Positions 34,544 to 48,257 of a stretch of DNA of 48,727 nt are shown piece after piece. Made by a program: the position numbers and the translations under genes. This DNA comes from an uncultured Bacteroidota bacterium (lineage in GTDB: Bacteria; Bacteroidota; Bacteroidia; Chitinophagales; Chitinophagaceae), in contig CAISPO010000001.1 in the NCBI GenBank assembly GCA_903887415.1, forward strand, positions 1-48,727. The letters are read 5' to 3'. Position 1 is the first letter of the stretch, and every line of letters begins with the position of its first letter. Under the pieces are notes generated by a model, which worked only from the letters and a program-made list of their open reading frames with translations, had not been told where the DNA came from and made no database searches.

Positions 34544-37500
34544 ATGGCAATACCTCAAAAAAAGACCGCAGCCGGAAGGATCAATTTCGGAAAGCTACAT
34601 GACGCAGCAGCAATGCCGGACCTGTTGGCTATCCAGCTTCAGTCCTTCCAGGATTTTTTCCAGTTGGAGACCACTCCCGACAAGCGCGACAATGAAGGCC
34701 TGTTCCGTGTGTTCAAGGAGAACTTCCCGATCACGGACACCCGCAACATTTTCGTGCTGGAGTTCCTGGATTATTTCATCGACCCGCCACGCTACACCAT
34801 CGACGAGTGTATGGAGCGCGGCCTTACGTACTCTGTTCCGCTGAAAGCCAAGCTGAGGCTGAGCTGTAACGATGAGGAGCACGTTGACTTTGAAACAATT
34901 GTACAGGATGTGTTCCTGGGCAATATCCCCTACATGACTCCCCGTGGTACTTTCGTGATCAACGGCGCTGAGCGTGTGGTGGTATCGCAGCTTCACCGTT
35001 CTCCGGGCGTGTTCTTCGGCCAGAGCGTTCACCCGAACGGAACCAAGATATATTCTGCACGTGTTATCCCGTTCAAGGGTGCATGGATGGAGTTCGCTAC
35101 CGACATTAACAATGTGATGTACGCGTACATCGACCGTAAAAAGAAATTCCCTGTAACCACACTGCTCCGTGCAATAGGTTATGAAACAGATAAGGACATC
35201 CTGGAGCTTTTCGGCATGGCCGATGAAGTGAAGGTGGACAAAAAGAGCCTGGCAGCTCATGTTGGCCGCCGTCTTGCAGCCCGCGTACTCCGCAGCTGGA
35301 CGGAAGACTTCGTAGATGAGGACACCGGTGAAGTAGTAACCATTGAGCGTAATGAGATCGTTCTGGACCGCGACAGCATTCTGGACGAAGACAATATGGC
35401 AATGGTACAGGAAATGGGTATTAAGACCGTATTCCTGCAGAAAGAAGAAGTGAGCGGTGATTTCTCTATCATCTACAACACTTTGAACAAGGATACTTCC
35501 AACTCTGAGCTGGAAGCCGTTCAGCATATCTACCGCCAGTTGCGTGGTAGTGATGCTCCGGATGACGAAACAGCACGCGGTATCATAGAAAAGCTGTTCT
35601 TCAGCGACAAGCGCTATGACCTCGGCGAAGTAGGCCGTTACAAGATCAACCGTAAATTAGGGCTTGATATCAACCTCACTACCAAAGTATTGAGCAAGGA
35701 AGATATCATTTCCATTATAAAGTACCTGGTACGCCTTACCAATGGTAAAGCGGAAATAGATGATATTGACCACCTGAGCAATCGTCGTGTGCGCACGGTG
35801 GGTGAGCAGTTGTTCGCGCAGTTTGGTGTAGGCCTGGCGCGTATGGCCCGCACTATCCGTGAGCGTATGAACGTTCGTGACAATGAGGTGTTTACACCGA
35901 TCGACCTGATCAATGCGCGTACGCTTTCTTCGGTTATCAATTCGTTCTTTGGTACCTCGCAGTTATCACAGTTCCTCGACCAGACCAATCCACTGTCTGA
36001 GATCACCCACAAACGCCGTATATCGGCGCTTGGACCGGGCGGTTTGAGCAGGGAGCGCGCAGGCTTTGAGGTGCGTGACGTACACTACAGCCACTATGGC
36101 CGCCTGTGTACCATCGAAACACCGGAAGGACCAAACATCGGTCTTATCTCCACACTCTGCGTGCATGCGCAGATCAACGATATGGGGTTCATTGAGACTC
36201 CATACCGTAAGGTGAAGGATGGTAAGGTTGATCTTAAGAATTTCCGTTTCCTGAGTGCAGAAGAAGAGGATCTTGCCAAGATAGCCCAGGCCAACGTGCC
36301 TATGGACGACAAGGGCAACTTCCTTGAAGATAAAATTAAATCACGCCAGACAGGTGACTTCCCGATCCTCGATCCGGGAGAAGTGGAGTACATGGATGTG
36401 GCGCCTAACCAGATCGTTGGTTTGAGCGCATCCCTGATCCCCTTCCTGGAGCATGATGATGCCAACCGTGCGCTGATGGGATCGAACATGCAACGCCAGG
36501 CGGTGCCGCTGATCATTCCACAGGTGCCTATAGTAGGTACCGGCCTGGAAGCTAAGGCTGCCCGTGATGCACGTATCCAGATACATGCAGAAGGTAATGG
36601 TGTTGTAGAATACGTTGACGCAGACCACATCCACGTTCGTTATGACCGCGGTGAGAAAGAGCGTCTGGTATCATTCGAAGACGACCTTAAAATATACACT
36701 TGTACCAAGTATAAGAAGACGAACCAAAGCACCAGCATGACGCTTCGTCCATGTGTGCGCAAGGGCCAGAAGGTAAAGACAGGCGACTTCCTTACCGAGG
36801 GCTATGCAACACAGGATGGCGAAATAGCGCTGGGCCGTAACCTGAAAGTGGCGTTCATGCCATGGAAGGGCTACAACTTTGAGGATGCGATCGTGATCAA
36901 TGAAAAAGTGGTGCGCGAAGACTGGTTTACATCGGTACATATCGATGAGTATGAGCTGGAAGTGCGTGATACTAAACTTGGTGAAGAAGAATTGACACCA
37001 GATATCCCGAACGTATCGGAAGAAGCTACAAAGGACCTCGATGAGAACGGTATTATCCGTATTGGTGCTCATGTAGGCGAAGGTGACATCCTGATAGGTA
37101 AGATCACTCCAAAGGGTGAAACTGATCCTACTCCGGAAGAAAAACTGCTCCGCGCTATCTTCGGTGATAAGGCCGGTGATGCGAAAGATGCTTCTTTGAA
37201 GGCGCCAAGCGGAACTGAAGGCATCGTTATCTCTAAGCAGTTGTTCCAGCGTGCTAAGAAAGATAAGAACTCTAAGGTGCGTGAAAAGACGCAGCTGGAG
37301 AAGATAGACAAGGTACACGAGAAGAACCTGGAAGATGTAAAGAACCTGTTGTTTGAAAAACTGCAGATACTCCTTAAGGATAAGTCATCTGCCGGCATCA
37401 CCAACAACTTCGGTGAGACTGTGCTGACCAAGGGCGGTAAGTTCAACTCCAAGACACTTGGATCTATTGATTACCAGAACGTTAACCCGCTTAACTGGAC

Positions 37501-38356
37501 TGGTGATAAAGACACAGATGGCCTTATAAACCAACTGCTGCATAACTATAATATCAAGTTCAACGAAGAGCTGGGCCGCTACAAGCGTGAGAAGTTCAAC
37601 CTGAGCATTGGTGATGAGCTGCCAGCGGGTGTATTGAAACTTGCCAAGGTTTACCTGGCCAGCAAGCGTAAGCTGAAGGTGGGTGATAAGATGGCGGGCC
37701 GCCACGGTAACAAGGGTATTGTAGCAAGGATAGTGCGCGAAGAAGATATGCCATTCCTGGAAGACGGCACACCGGTTGACGTGGTGCTGAACCCACTGGG
37801 TGTACCATCGCGTATGAACCTTGGACAGATATATGAGACCATCCTGGGATGGGCTGGCGAGAAGCTGGGTGTGAAATTCGCAACCCCGATCTTCGACGGA
37901 GCTTCGGTACAGGAAATTGAGGATCTGATCACTAAGGCGGGCTTACCTGACTTCGGGCATACATATCTGTATGACGGTGAAACAGGAGAGCGTTTCCACC
38001 AGAAGGCTACAGTAGGCATCATCTACGTGATCAAACTGCATCACATGGTTGATGACAAGATGCACGCACGTTCTATCGGGCCATACAGCCTTATCACGCA
38101 GCAGCCACTGGGCGGTAAAGCTCAGTTCGGCGGACAGCGTTTTGGTGAGATGGAGGTTTGGGCGCTTGAAGCATATGGCGCATCAAACATTCTGCAGGAA
38201 CTGCTGACCTTGAAATCAGATGATATCGTAGGCCGTGCTAAAACTTATGAAGCGATCGTGAAGGGTGACAATATACCTAAGGCGGGTATTCCTGAGTCCT
38301 TCAATGTATTGGTGAATGAGTTGCGTGGGTTAGGTCTCGAGTTGAAGTTCGAATAG
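34544..38356 (+). CDS. rpoB: RNA polymerase beta subunit
   Basis: 1270 aa, the usual Bacteroidota length. Forms the catalytic core with beta', alpha and omega. Conserved blocks include [94 protein letters not shown] and [20 protein letters not shown]. The rifampicin-binding region ([34 protein letters not shown]) has the ordinary susceptible-type residues. The ATG at 34544 gives [18 protein letters not shown]. It shares a promoter with rpoC, which follows after 105 bp. Confidence 0.98.
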   Translation: MAIPQKKTAAGRINFGKLHDAAAMPDLLAIQLQSFQDFFQLETTPDKRDNEGLFRVFKENFPITDTRNIFVLEFLDYFIDPPRYTIDECMERGLTYSVPLKAKLRLSCNDEEHVDFETIVQDVFLGNIPYMTPRGTFVINGAERVVVSQLHRSPGVFFGQSVHPNGTKIYSARVIPFKGAWMEFATDINNVMYAYIDRKKKFPVTTLLRAIGYETDKDILELFGMADEVKVDKKSLAAHVGRRLAARVLRSWTEDFVDEDTGEVVTIERNEIVLDRDSILDEDNMAMVQEMGIKTVFLQKEEVSGDFSIIYNTLNKDTSNSELEAVQHIYRQLRGSDAPDDETARGIIEKLFFSDKRYDLGEVGRYKINRKLGLDINLTTKVLSKEDIISIIKYLVRLTNGKAEIDDIDHLSNRRVRTVGEQLFAQFGVGLARMARTIRERMNVRDNEVFTPIDLINARTLSSVINSFFGTSQLSQFLDQTNPLSEITHKRRISALGPGGLSRERAGFEVRDVHYSHYGRLCTIETPEGPNIGLISTLCVHAQINDMGFIETPYRKVKDGKVDLKNFRFLSAEEEDLAKIAQANVPMDDKGNFLEDKIKSRQTGDFPILDPGEVEYMDVAPNQIVGLSASLIPFLEHDDANRALMGSNMQRQAVPLIIPQVPIVGTGLEAKAARDARIQIHAEGNGVVEYVDADHIHVRYDRGEKERLVSFEDDLKIYTCTKYKKTNQSTSMTLRPCVRKGQKVKTGDFLTEGYATQDGEIALGRNLKVAFMPWKGYNFEDAIVINEKVVREDWFTSVHIDEYELEVRDTKLGEEELTPDIPNVSEEATKDLDENGIIRIGAHVGEGDILIGKITPKGETDPTPEEKLLRAIFGDKAGDAKDASLKAPSGTEGIVISKQLFQRAKKDKNSKVREKTQLEKIDKVHEKNLEDVKNLLFEKLQILLKDKSSAGITNNFGETVLTKGGKFNSKTLGSIDYQNVNPLNWTGDKDTDGLINQLLHNYNIKFNEELGRYKREKFNLSIGDELPAGVLKLAKVYLASKRKLKVGDKMAGRHGNKGIVARIVREEDMPFLEDGTPVDVVLNPLGVPSRMNLGQIYETILGWAGEKLGVKFATPIFDGASVQEIEDLITKAGLPDFGHTYLYDGETGERFHQKATVGIIYVIKLHHMVDDKMHARSIGPYSLITQQPLGGKAQFGGQRFGEMEVWALEAYGASNILQELLTLKSDDIVGRAKTYEAIVKGDNIPKAGIPESFNVLVNELRGLGLELKFE

Positions 38357-38373
38357 TATCAGAACTATGTGCC

Positions 38374-38401
38374 GTAGAGACGCAATGCATTGCGTCTCTA
38401 C
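38374..38401. repeat. Perfect 28-bp palindrome between rpoB and rpoC
   Basis: GTAGAGACGCAATG is followed at once by its exact reverse complement CATTGCGTCTCTAC. It is 18 bp after the rpoB stop and 60 bp before the rpoC start. GAGACGC..GCGTCTC palindromes are common dispersed repeats in Bacteroidota and cyanobacteria. Confidence 0.85.
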
Positions 38402-38461
38402 AACAACAAAATATATTTATAACGTGGGACAGTACAATATCCCGCCAAATAATAAAGAAAA

Positions 38462-42787
<4,326 letters not shown>

Positions 42788-42843
42788 GTCTGAACCTTGA
42801 TTCGCCTGATTAGAGGATTAGGCTGATTTAGAAATAATAAACA

Positions 42844-42872
42844 AAAGACCGCTCATTTTGGGCGGTCTTTTT
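42844..42872 (+). terminator. Strong terminator after rpoC
   Basis: AAAAGACCGC pairs with GCGGTCTTTT around TCATTTTGG, followed by further T. It lies 57 bp after the rpoC stop. Confidence 0.85.
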
Positions 42873-42875
42873 CAT

Positions 42876-42907
42876 GGTGTCCTACACCCTTTCTGGTGTG
42901 GGACACC
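42876..42907. repeat. Second hairpin right after the rpoC terminator
   Basis: GGTGTCCTACACC and GGTGTGGGACACC are inverted with one mismatch around CTTTCT. It lies 4 bp after the terminator and before the NHL gene start. Confidence 0.6.
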
Positions 42908-42965
42908 TAATACTCAATGCTGTGAATTCTATAATTCTGGTTACTTTTACTATATGTCTTGCCCT

Positions 42966-44345
42966 ATGAAAAAGATACTGTTTTTGTTGCTTTTGTTGCC
43001 TGTGTTTGTACAATCGCAAACAGTGGAAACAATTGTGGGCAATGGCATAGCTGGTTATAGCGGAGATAATGGCTTGGCTATTGAGGCTAAAATAAATGGC
43101 CCGACTAGTGTAAGATTTGACCACTTTGGTTACATGTATATAACTGATGCGAGCAATAACGTTATTCGCAGGGTTGATCGATCTGGAATTATCATAACTG
43201 TGGCAGGAAATGGGATTGCTGGTTATATTGGGGATAACGGTCCTGCTACAAATGCTGAATTATATTCTCCAAATGATGTGGCATTCGATGCCCAAGATAA
43301 TATGTATATAGCTGATTGGGGAAACGAGGTAATCCGCAAAGTAACGCCGTCAGGCACTATAACTACATTTGCAGGTGGTGGTTCGGGAGGTTTGGGAGAT
43401 GGCGGATCTGCAATCAATGCCGAATTAAATGATCCACTAGGATTAGAATTTGATAGTGCTGGTAATCTTTATTTTGCTGATAATGGCAATCATAGGGTTC
43501 GCAAACTAAATACTTCGGGCATTATTTCAACAGTTGCGGGAACTGGAATAGGTGGTTTCAGCGGTGATAGCGGACCTGCTGATTCTGCCGAAGTACGTTT
43601 ACCTGAGTTTATTAACCTTAGCCCATCAGGAGATTTATATATTCCTGACGCTTTTAACCATAGGGTTCGAAAAGTTACTGTTGCTACGGGTATCATCAAT
43701 ACGATAGTGGGAAATGGAGTAACCGCATATACGGGCGATGGAGGCCCTGCGGATTCCGCGGAAGTAGAATTTCCATGGAGTATAGCATTTGACAACACAG
43801 GAAATTATTTCATTACCGATCTGTATAATGGCACTATACACAAAGTAGATACTGCTGGAATAATTAATACAATCGCAGGAAATGCAACGGCAGGCTATAG
43901 TGGTGATGGCGGGCCGGCCATAGATGCTGAATTTGGCTTTCAAGCCGCATGTACAGCCATTGATCCCTTAGGAAATTTGTATGTTGCAGATTATGCCAAT
44001 AACAGAATACGCAGGATAGTTTACACGCCTACAAGTACGTATACAGCGGTCAATGCAGCAAACAAAGTAGCGGAAAAAATCACCATCTTCCCCAACCCCG
44101 TCGCCACACAACTCACCATTCAATCAACCGCTCAGCCCATCACGCAAATCACCATCACCAACCTTCTTGGGCAAGCTGTTTACAGTTGGCAGTCGGCAGT
44201 CGGCAGCCTGCAGGCCGGACAGGCGGGTTTACAGGCCAGTGTTGATGTTTCTGCATTGCCGACCGGCATGTACTTTGTGAAGGTTAATGATAGCCCTTCG
44301 GCAAGCTCAGGGCAGGCTGTAGTGAGGAAGTTTTTGAAAGAGTAA
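42966..44345 (+). CDS. NHL-repeat protein with type IX secretion sorting domain
   Basis: 459 aa. A signal peptide ends FVQSQ. The body has about six NHL-like repeats of 55-60 residues, each with a G-D-GGPA-x-x-AE/D core (GIAGYSGDNGLAIEAKINGP, GIGGFSGDSGPADSAE, ATAGYSGDGGPAIDAEFGFQ). NHL repeats form a beta-propeller. The C-terminal T9SS type A domain (from about residue 372) has KITIFPNPVATQLTI, ITITNLLGQAVYSWQ, LPTGMYFVKV and ends VVRKFLKE, which directs secretion and surface anchoring. Two dispersed repeat units fall inside this domain: one encodes SLQAGQAGLQAS, the other SPSASSGQA (44294-44318). The ATG at 42966 begins the signal peptide; the frame upstream lies in the hairpin region. Confidence 0.9.
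   Translation: MKKILFLLLLLPVFVQSQTVETIVGNGIAGYSGDNGLAIEAKINGPTSVRFDHFGYMYITDASNNVIRRVDRSGIIITVAGNGIAGYIGDNGPATNAELYSPNDVAFDAQDNMYIADWGNEVIRKVTPSGTITTFAGGGSGGLGDGGSAINAELNDPLGLEFDSAGNLYFADNGNHRVRKLNTSGIISTVAGTGIGGFSGDSGPADSAEVRLPEFINLSPSGDLYIPDAFNHRVRKVTVATGIINTIVGNGVTAYTGDGGPADSAEVEFPWSIAFDNTGNYFITDLYNGTIHKVDTAGIINTIAGNATAGYSGDGGPAIDAEFGFQAACTAIDPLGNLYVADYANNRIRRIVYTPTSTYTAVNAANKVAEKITIFPNPVATQLTIQSTAQPITQITITNLLGQAVYSWQSAVGSLQAGQAGLQASVDVSALPTGMYFVKVNDSPSASSGQAVVRKFLKE
44294..44318. repeat. In-frame CCTTCG..CTCAGG unit inside the T9SS domain
   Basis: CCCTTCGGCAAGCTCAGGGC then AGGCT. It encodes PSASSGQA between the conserved VNDS and VVRKFLKE blocks. Confidence 0.65.
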
Positions 44346-44403
44346 GTCTGAATCAGAATTTGCAGAATTAATTAATTTTCAGAATTCTCTTTACAAGTAA
44401 AAC

Positions 44404-44427
44404 ACCGCTCGGCTTGGGCGGTCTTTT
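44404..44427 (+). terminator. Terminator after the NHL/T9SS gene
   Basis: ACCGC pairs with GCGGT around TCGGCTTGG, followed by CTTTTG. It closely resembles the terminator after rpoC. The final T run overlaps the -33 element of the next promoter. Confidence 0.65.
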
Positions 44428-44454
44428 GTTTATGCAGGATGCTATGTACTTTTG
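44425..44454 (+). promoter_or_regulatory. Promoter of the pentapeptide-repeat gene
   Basis: TTTG at 44425-44428, an 18-bp spacer and TACTTTTG at 44447-44454 match the Bacteroidota TTTG / TAnnTTTG pattern. The expected start near 44461 leaves about 70 nt of leader before the GTG at 44532. Confidence 0.6.
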
Positions 44455-44531
44455 ATGCTAAATCTCTTAGTGAGAATACAAAAAGTCAGATCACAGAAGC
44501 TGATAAAAATTGAAAGCAAAAAGACGATAGT

Positions 44532-45104
44532 GTGGATCAAATATTCAGAGACGAAACCTTCGATAAACGAGATTTTAAGGAAGATCATTTGCCAAAGGGC
44601 GAGTATGAGAAGTGTCTCTTTACAAATTGTGATTTTTCCGGCACAGACCTGGCGGAGATAATATTCTGGGAGTGTGAGTTCAGGTCATGCAATCTGAGTC
44701 TTGCGAAACTGACAAAGACAGCCTTTCGGGAGGTGAAGTTTATCAACTGTAAAATGCTGGGGTTGCATTTTAACGACTGCAATAAATTCGCGCGGGCTTT
44801 TAGTTTCGAGCATTGCCTGCTGCATCATTCTTCTTTTTACCAGGCCAAAATAAAGGGGACTATTTTTAAGAACACACAACTTCTGGAGGCCGACTTTGCG
44901 CAATGCGACCTCTCCGGCGCTGTTTTTGAGCACTGCGACTTTACGGGTGCTACTTTCGATAATACCATATTGGAGAAAGCTGATCTTCGCTCGTCATTCA
45001 ATTATTCCATAGACCCCGCGATGAATAAGATAAAGAAGGCTAAATTTTCATTATCAGGCATATCCGGCCTGCTGGACAAATATGATATCGAGATAACTCC
45101 GTGA
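44532..45104 (+). CDS. Pentapeptide-repeat protein (Qnr-like fold)
   Basis: 190 aa with a GTG start. Pentapeptide repeats of the A(D/N)LXX type run through most of it: FTNCDFSGTDLAEIIFWECE, FRSCNLSLAKLTKTAFREVK, LEADFAQCDLSGAVFEHCDF, TGATFDNTILEKADLRSSFN. The C-terminal cap IDPAMNKIKKAKFSLSGISG is common in Bacteroidota members. The right-handed beta-helix mimics DNA in Qnr/MfpA, which protect gyrase; this one's target is not known. No resistance gene neighbours are present, so it should not be called a resistance gene. Confidence 0.88.
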   Translation: MDQIFRDETFDKRDFKEDHLPKGEYEKCLFTNCDFSGTDLAEIIFWECEFRSCNLSLAKLTKTAFREVKFINCKMLGLHFNDCNKFARAFSFEHCLLHHSSFYQAKIKGTIFKNTQLLEADFAQCDLSGAVFEHCDFTGATFDNTILEKADLRSSFNYSIDPAMNKIKKAKFSLSGISGLLDKYDIEITP

Positions 45105-45126
45105 AACGTTTGAATGGTAATCCGTT

Positions 45127-45687
45127 CTATTTTTCAGTCTTTATGCATTGTATGTAGTGCATGACAGCAGTTGCGCTGTCTGCGGCAAACTTTCTTTCTG
45201 TGGTGCCGAGCGTGTATCTCACGATCTTCTTGGTGGCAAAATCCTTGTAGTTTCCATCATCAACCGGGAAATAAAGAGTCCTGATCACTTCGGCCTTATC
45301 GTCCGTTATTTCATGGTTTATCTGCACGGTATCAGTAGTTAAAACAGAATGATCGTCAAACTCGATCTTCATTGTTTTCTCTTTCTGCTCCACAATTGAG
45401 CCATCAGGCATATTTTTAAATATTGAGCCCACATCGCCCCCGGGAATACGAAAAATGATAAAGAAATTGTCGAATTCATCATCTTCGGGGTTGGAGTCAA
45501 CAACGCGCGTCACCCTTATAGCAGGCATGTTCTTTTCACTGAATGGAGAAAAGTAGCTACGGTTATATCCATCGGCGGTAACTTCCTTCTTTATCTTTTT
45601 GCAATAATCCTGCGCATGGGCATTTTGCGCAAAAGCGAAAATGAAGAACAGGTAGGTGGCTCTTAAAGGCAGGCGGTTAGCTTTCAT
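45127..45687 (-). CDS. Exported protein, unknown function
   Basis: 186 aa from the ATG at 45687; the ATG at 45693 would add two residues. The signal peptide ends AHAQ. The mature part starts DYCKKIKKEVTADGYNRSYF and contains FFIIFRIPGGDVGS, VLTTDTVQINHEITDDKAEV and a final Cys; beta-rich and acidic. No domain recognised. Similar small secreted proteins are common in Bacteroidota. It has no partner gene. Confidence 0.65.
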   Translation of the reverse strand: MKANRLPLRATYLFFIFAFAQNAHAQDYCKKIKKEVTADGYNRSYFSPFSEKNMPAIRVTRVVDSNPEDDEFDNFFIIFRIPGGDVGSIFKNMPDGSIVEQKEKTMKIEFDDHSVLTTDTVQINHEITDDKAEVIRTLYFPVDDGNYKDFATKKIVRYTLGTTERKFAADSATAVMHYIQCIKTEK

Positions 45688-45818
45688 AAACAATGTTTAG
45701 CAATCTTAAATATACACCGGAACGATGACAAAATAAACTCCAGTGACTTACCAGAGGTATTCCCTGCTTTTCAATTTGTTACCGTAGAGCAGTATTTACA
45801 AGGATTTGAGACAACGCA

Positions 45819-45840
45819 CCCCCCCCCAAATCTTTTTTTT
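45819..45840. repeat. C9 and T8 homopolymers in the gap before the terminator
   Basis: Nine C at 45819-45827 and eight T at 45833-45840, in non-coding sequence. Prone to slippage. Confidence 0.6.
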
Positions 45841-45864
45841 CCTGACAACAATGCAGCCAAAGAT

Positions 45865-45896
45865 AAAAAACCACCCGATTTCGCGGGTGGTTTTTT
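45865..45896. terminator. Bidirectional terminator after rpsA
   Basis: AAAAAACCACCCG pairs with CGGGTGGTTTTTT around ATTTCG. It ends 46 bp from the rpsA stop (minus) and can also end plus-strand transcripts. Confidence 0.85.
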
Positions 45897-45942
45897 GTCA
45901 TTTCTCAATTGAGCCCTTGAGCTCTATTCAGTCATTGAGTTA

Positions 45943-48021
45943 TTACTCAGCTGCTGCTTCGTTATCGCTTTCCGCTTGCTTCATCTTGTCCTTGATTGCA
46001 GCCAGTGCGCCGAGGTCGCCGAGTGTGGGCTTCTCTACTTTGCTCTGTATGTTCTTTACTGCTTTCTTGGTCTTTTCAGTTTCGGCGGTAGCTTCTTTAC
46101 GGGCAGACTCTTTTTCTTCATTCTTCACCTGCTCCCATACTTTGCTATGAGAAACCATGATGCGCTTGTCGTTACGATCGAATTCGATGATCATGAACGG
46201 AAGTGTTTCTTCAGCTTCTACATTGCTGCCGTCTTCCTTGCGGAGGTGGCGTGCCGGAGAGTAGGCTTCCAGGCCATACTGTAACTGTACAGTAGCGCCT
46301 TTCTCGTCTTTACGGGTTACGCTGCCTTCGTGTATGGAACCGATCGGGAATACAGTTTCGAATGTGTTCCATGGATCTTCTTCCAGTTGTTTGTGGCCAA
46401 GCGCAAGTTTGCGGTTCTCCTTGTCTATGCTCAGGATCATCACTTCTATCTTGTCGCCGGTCTTTACAAACTCACTTGGGTGGTTATAGCGCTTGATCCA
46501 GCTTAGGTCGCTGATGTGTATCATGCCGCCTATGCCTGTTTCCAGCTCTACAAATACGCCGTATGGAGTGATGTTCTTAACAGTGCCGGTATGGCGGCTG
46601 TCGATCGGGAATTTGTTTTCTATGGAATCCCATGGGTCGGCAGTAAGCTGTTTGATCGAGAGGCTCATCTTGCGCTCGTCTTTATCCAGTGTTACTACTA
46701 CTGCTTCATGCTCTTCGCCGAGTTTGAAGAACTCCTTAGCGTTGATAGGCTGTGAAGACCATGTGATCTCCGAAACGTGTACCAGGCCTTCTACACCAGG
46801 CATAATTTCCAGGAATGCACCGTAATCTTCGATGTTAACAACCTTGCCCTTGATCTTGGCGCCTTCCTGTATTTCTGCAGGCAGGTTGTCCCATGGGTGA
46901 GGAGTCAGTTGTTTCAGGCCGAGGCTGATACGTTTCTTCTCGTCGTCGAAATCAAGAACCACCACGTTCAGTTTCTGGCCATTCTGCAGCACTTCGCTTG
47001 GGTGCGTTACGCGGCCCCAGCTAATGTCTGTGATGTACAGTAACCCGTCAACACCACCAAGGTCGATAAACGCACCGAAGTCGGTAACATTCTTAACAGT
47101 ACCTTCCAGTACCTGTCCTTTTTCGAGCTGGCCGATGATAACGCTGCGCTGCTGCTCAATGTCGCTTTCAATAAGCGCCTTGTGAGAAACAACTGCGTTA
47201 CGTATAGTTTCGTTGATCTTAACAACCTTGAAGTCCATTGTTTTCCCAACATACTGATCGTAGTCGGTAACGGGCTTAACGTCGATCTGAGAACCGGGAA
47301 GGAATGTTTCGAGGCCATATACATCCACGATAAGACCGCCTTTGGTCTTGGATGTGATGGTACCGGTAACCACTTCGCCTGTTTTGTAGAAGTCAACGAT
47401 CTGCTGCCAAGCGCGGGCTGCCCTGGCGAGCTTGCGGCTCAGGTGCAGATGACCGTGTTTATCTTCTTTTTCCACCACCATTACTTCTATCACGTCGCCG
47501 ATCTTCACATCAGGCATGTCGCGGAATTCATTCAGCGATACAAGCCCGTCTGATTTGAAGCCGATGTTGATGATAGCATCTGTTTTGGTGAGGCCTACTA
47601 CCGCGCCGGTAAGCAGCTCTGATTCTGCTATTGCCTTAAAGGTATTGCCATAAAGCGAGTCGAGGTGTACACGCTCATCGTCTTTGTAAGAGGCTACGTT
47701 GCGTTTGTCCACACTCCAGTCAAAATCATCGTGAGATGTTGTTGATGCTGATTCGTAGTAATGGCGCGGAGCGCGAACCTGGGGGGCTGCTTCCATAGCT
47801 GGCTGAGCCGCTTCGTGCGCTTCGTCTGCTGTAATGTTTTGCGGCTCTGCTGCGTCTTCGCGTGCTGCAACAGGGGCGTCATTTGCGGTTGTTTCTGCTG
47901 CATTAGCTGCAGTATCATTTACTGCTGCGGTGTGCTGGGTAGTTTCATCATGTGATGATGCTACGCTGTCTGAATTGATTACTTGATCTTCCAAAATTGT
48001 ACTTCTGTTTGTACGACACAT
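45943..48021 (-). CDS. rpsA: 30S ribosomal protein S1
   Basis: 692 aa. Residues 1-120 are Ala/Glu/Thr-rich and disordered, longer than in the Escherichia coli protein and seen in other Bacteroidota. From about residue 136 to 600 come six S1 (OB-fold) domains, with repeat hallmarks VTDFGAFIDLGGVDGLLYIT, NIEDYGAFLEIMPGVEGLVH and NITPYGVFVELETGIGGMIH. The tail is Glu/Lys/Ala-rich. S1 binds mRNA and the 30S subunit and allows initiation without strong Shine-Dalgarno sites, consistent with the rarity of such sites here. The ATG at 48021 is the only early ATG. Confidence 0.95.
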   Translation of the reverse strand: MCRTNRSTILEDQVINSDSVASSHDETTQHTAAVNDTAANAAETTANDAPVAAREDAAEPQNITADEAHEAAQPAMEAAPQVRAPRHYYESASTTSHDDFDWSVDKRNVASYKDDERVHLDSLYGNTFKAIAESELLTGAVVGLTKTDAIINIGFKSDGLVSLNEFRDMPDVKIGDVIEVMVVEKEDKHGHLHLSRKLARAARAWQQIVDFYKTGEVVTGTITSKTKGGLIVDVYGLETFLPGSQIDVKPVTDYDQYVGKTMDFKVVKINETIRNAVVSHKALIESDIEQQRSVIIGQLEKGQVLEGTVKNVTDFGAFIDLGGVDGLLYITDISWGRVTHPSEVLQNGQKLNVVVLDFDDEKKRISLGLKQLTPHPWDNLPAEIQEGAKIKGKVVNIEDYGAFLEIMPGVEGLVHVSEITWSSQPINAKEFFKLGEEHEAVVVTLDKDERKMSLSIKQLTADPWDSIENKFPIDSRHTGTVKNITPYGVFVELETGIGGMIHISDLSWIKRYNHPSEFVKTGDKIEVMILSIDKENRKLALGHKQLEEDPWNTFETVFPIGSIHEGSVTRKDEKGATVQLQYGLEAYSPARHLRKEDGSNVEAEETLPFMIIEFDRNDKRIMVSHSKVWEQVKNEEKESARKEATAETEKTKKAVKNIQSKVEKPTLGDLGALAAIKDKMKQAESDNEAAAE

Positions 48022-48076
48022 TTATGATGCGCCGGAGGTTAAAAAATGAATTAATTATCCCAATTTTTTGGGAGTG

Positions 48077-48084
48077 CAAAGATA
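48077..48084 (-). promoter_or_regulatory. -7 element of the rpsA promoter
   Basis: On the minus strand TATCTTTG, 55 bp before the rpsA ATG. The -33 region is AT-rich without a clean TTTG. Confidence 0.5.
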
Positions 48085-48224
48085 CGGGAAAATGTCTGAA
48101 TCTTGAATTTTCTGATAAAAGGATTTTCTTGATTTTTTGGAAGAGAGGCTCAACTCGCCCAAAAAATAGTTGCTTTTAGCCAGTAAGTCAGTAAATCACT
48201 GCTAAACCGATGTCCGGCAGGCAA

Positions 48225-48239
48225 GTCTGAGGTTCAGAC
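48225..48239. repeat. GTCTGA inverted repeat before nadB
   Basis: GTCTGA-GGT-TCAGAC, perfect 6-bp arms around 3 bp, ending 2 bp before the -7-like TACCTTTG at 48242. Could be an operator or chance; a GGCAGG-type repeat precedes it. Confidence 0.4.
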
Positions 48240-48241
48240 CC

Positions 48242-48249
48242 TACCTTTG
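48242..48249 (+). promoter_or_regulatory. Putative -7 element of nadB
   Basis: TACCTTTG ends 8 bp before the nadB ATG, so the transcript would have almost no leader, as proposed for purB. Confidence 0.45.
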
Positions 48250-48257
48250 CCTCTCTT

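Noticed and set aside
42966..44000. Regular repeats as CRISPR-like array
   Set aside because: They are protein-level NHL repeats in one reading frame with diverged DNA, not direct repeats with spacers.
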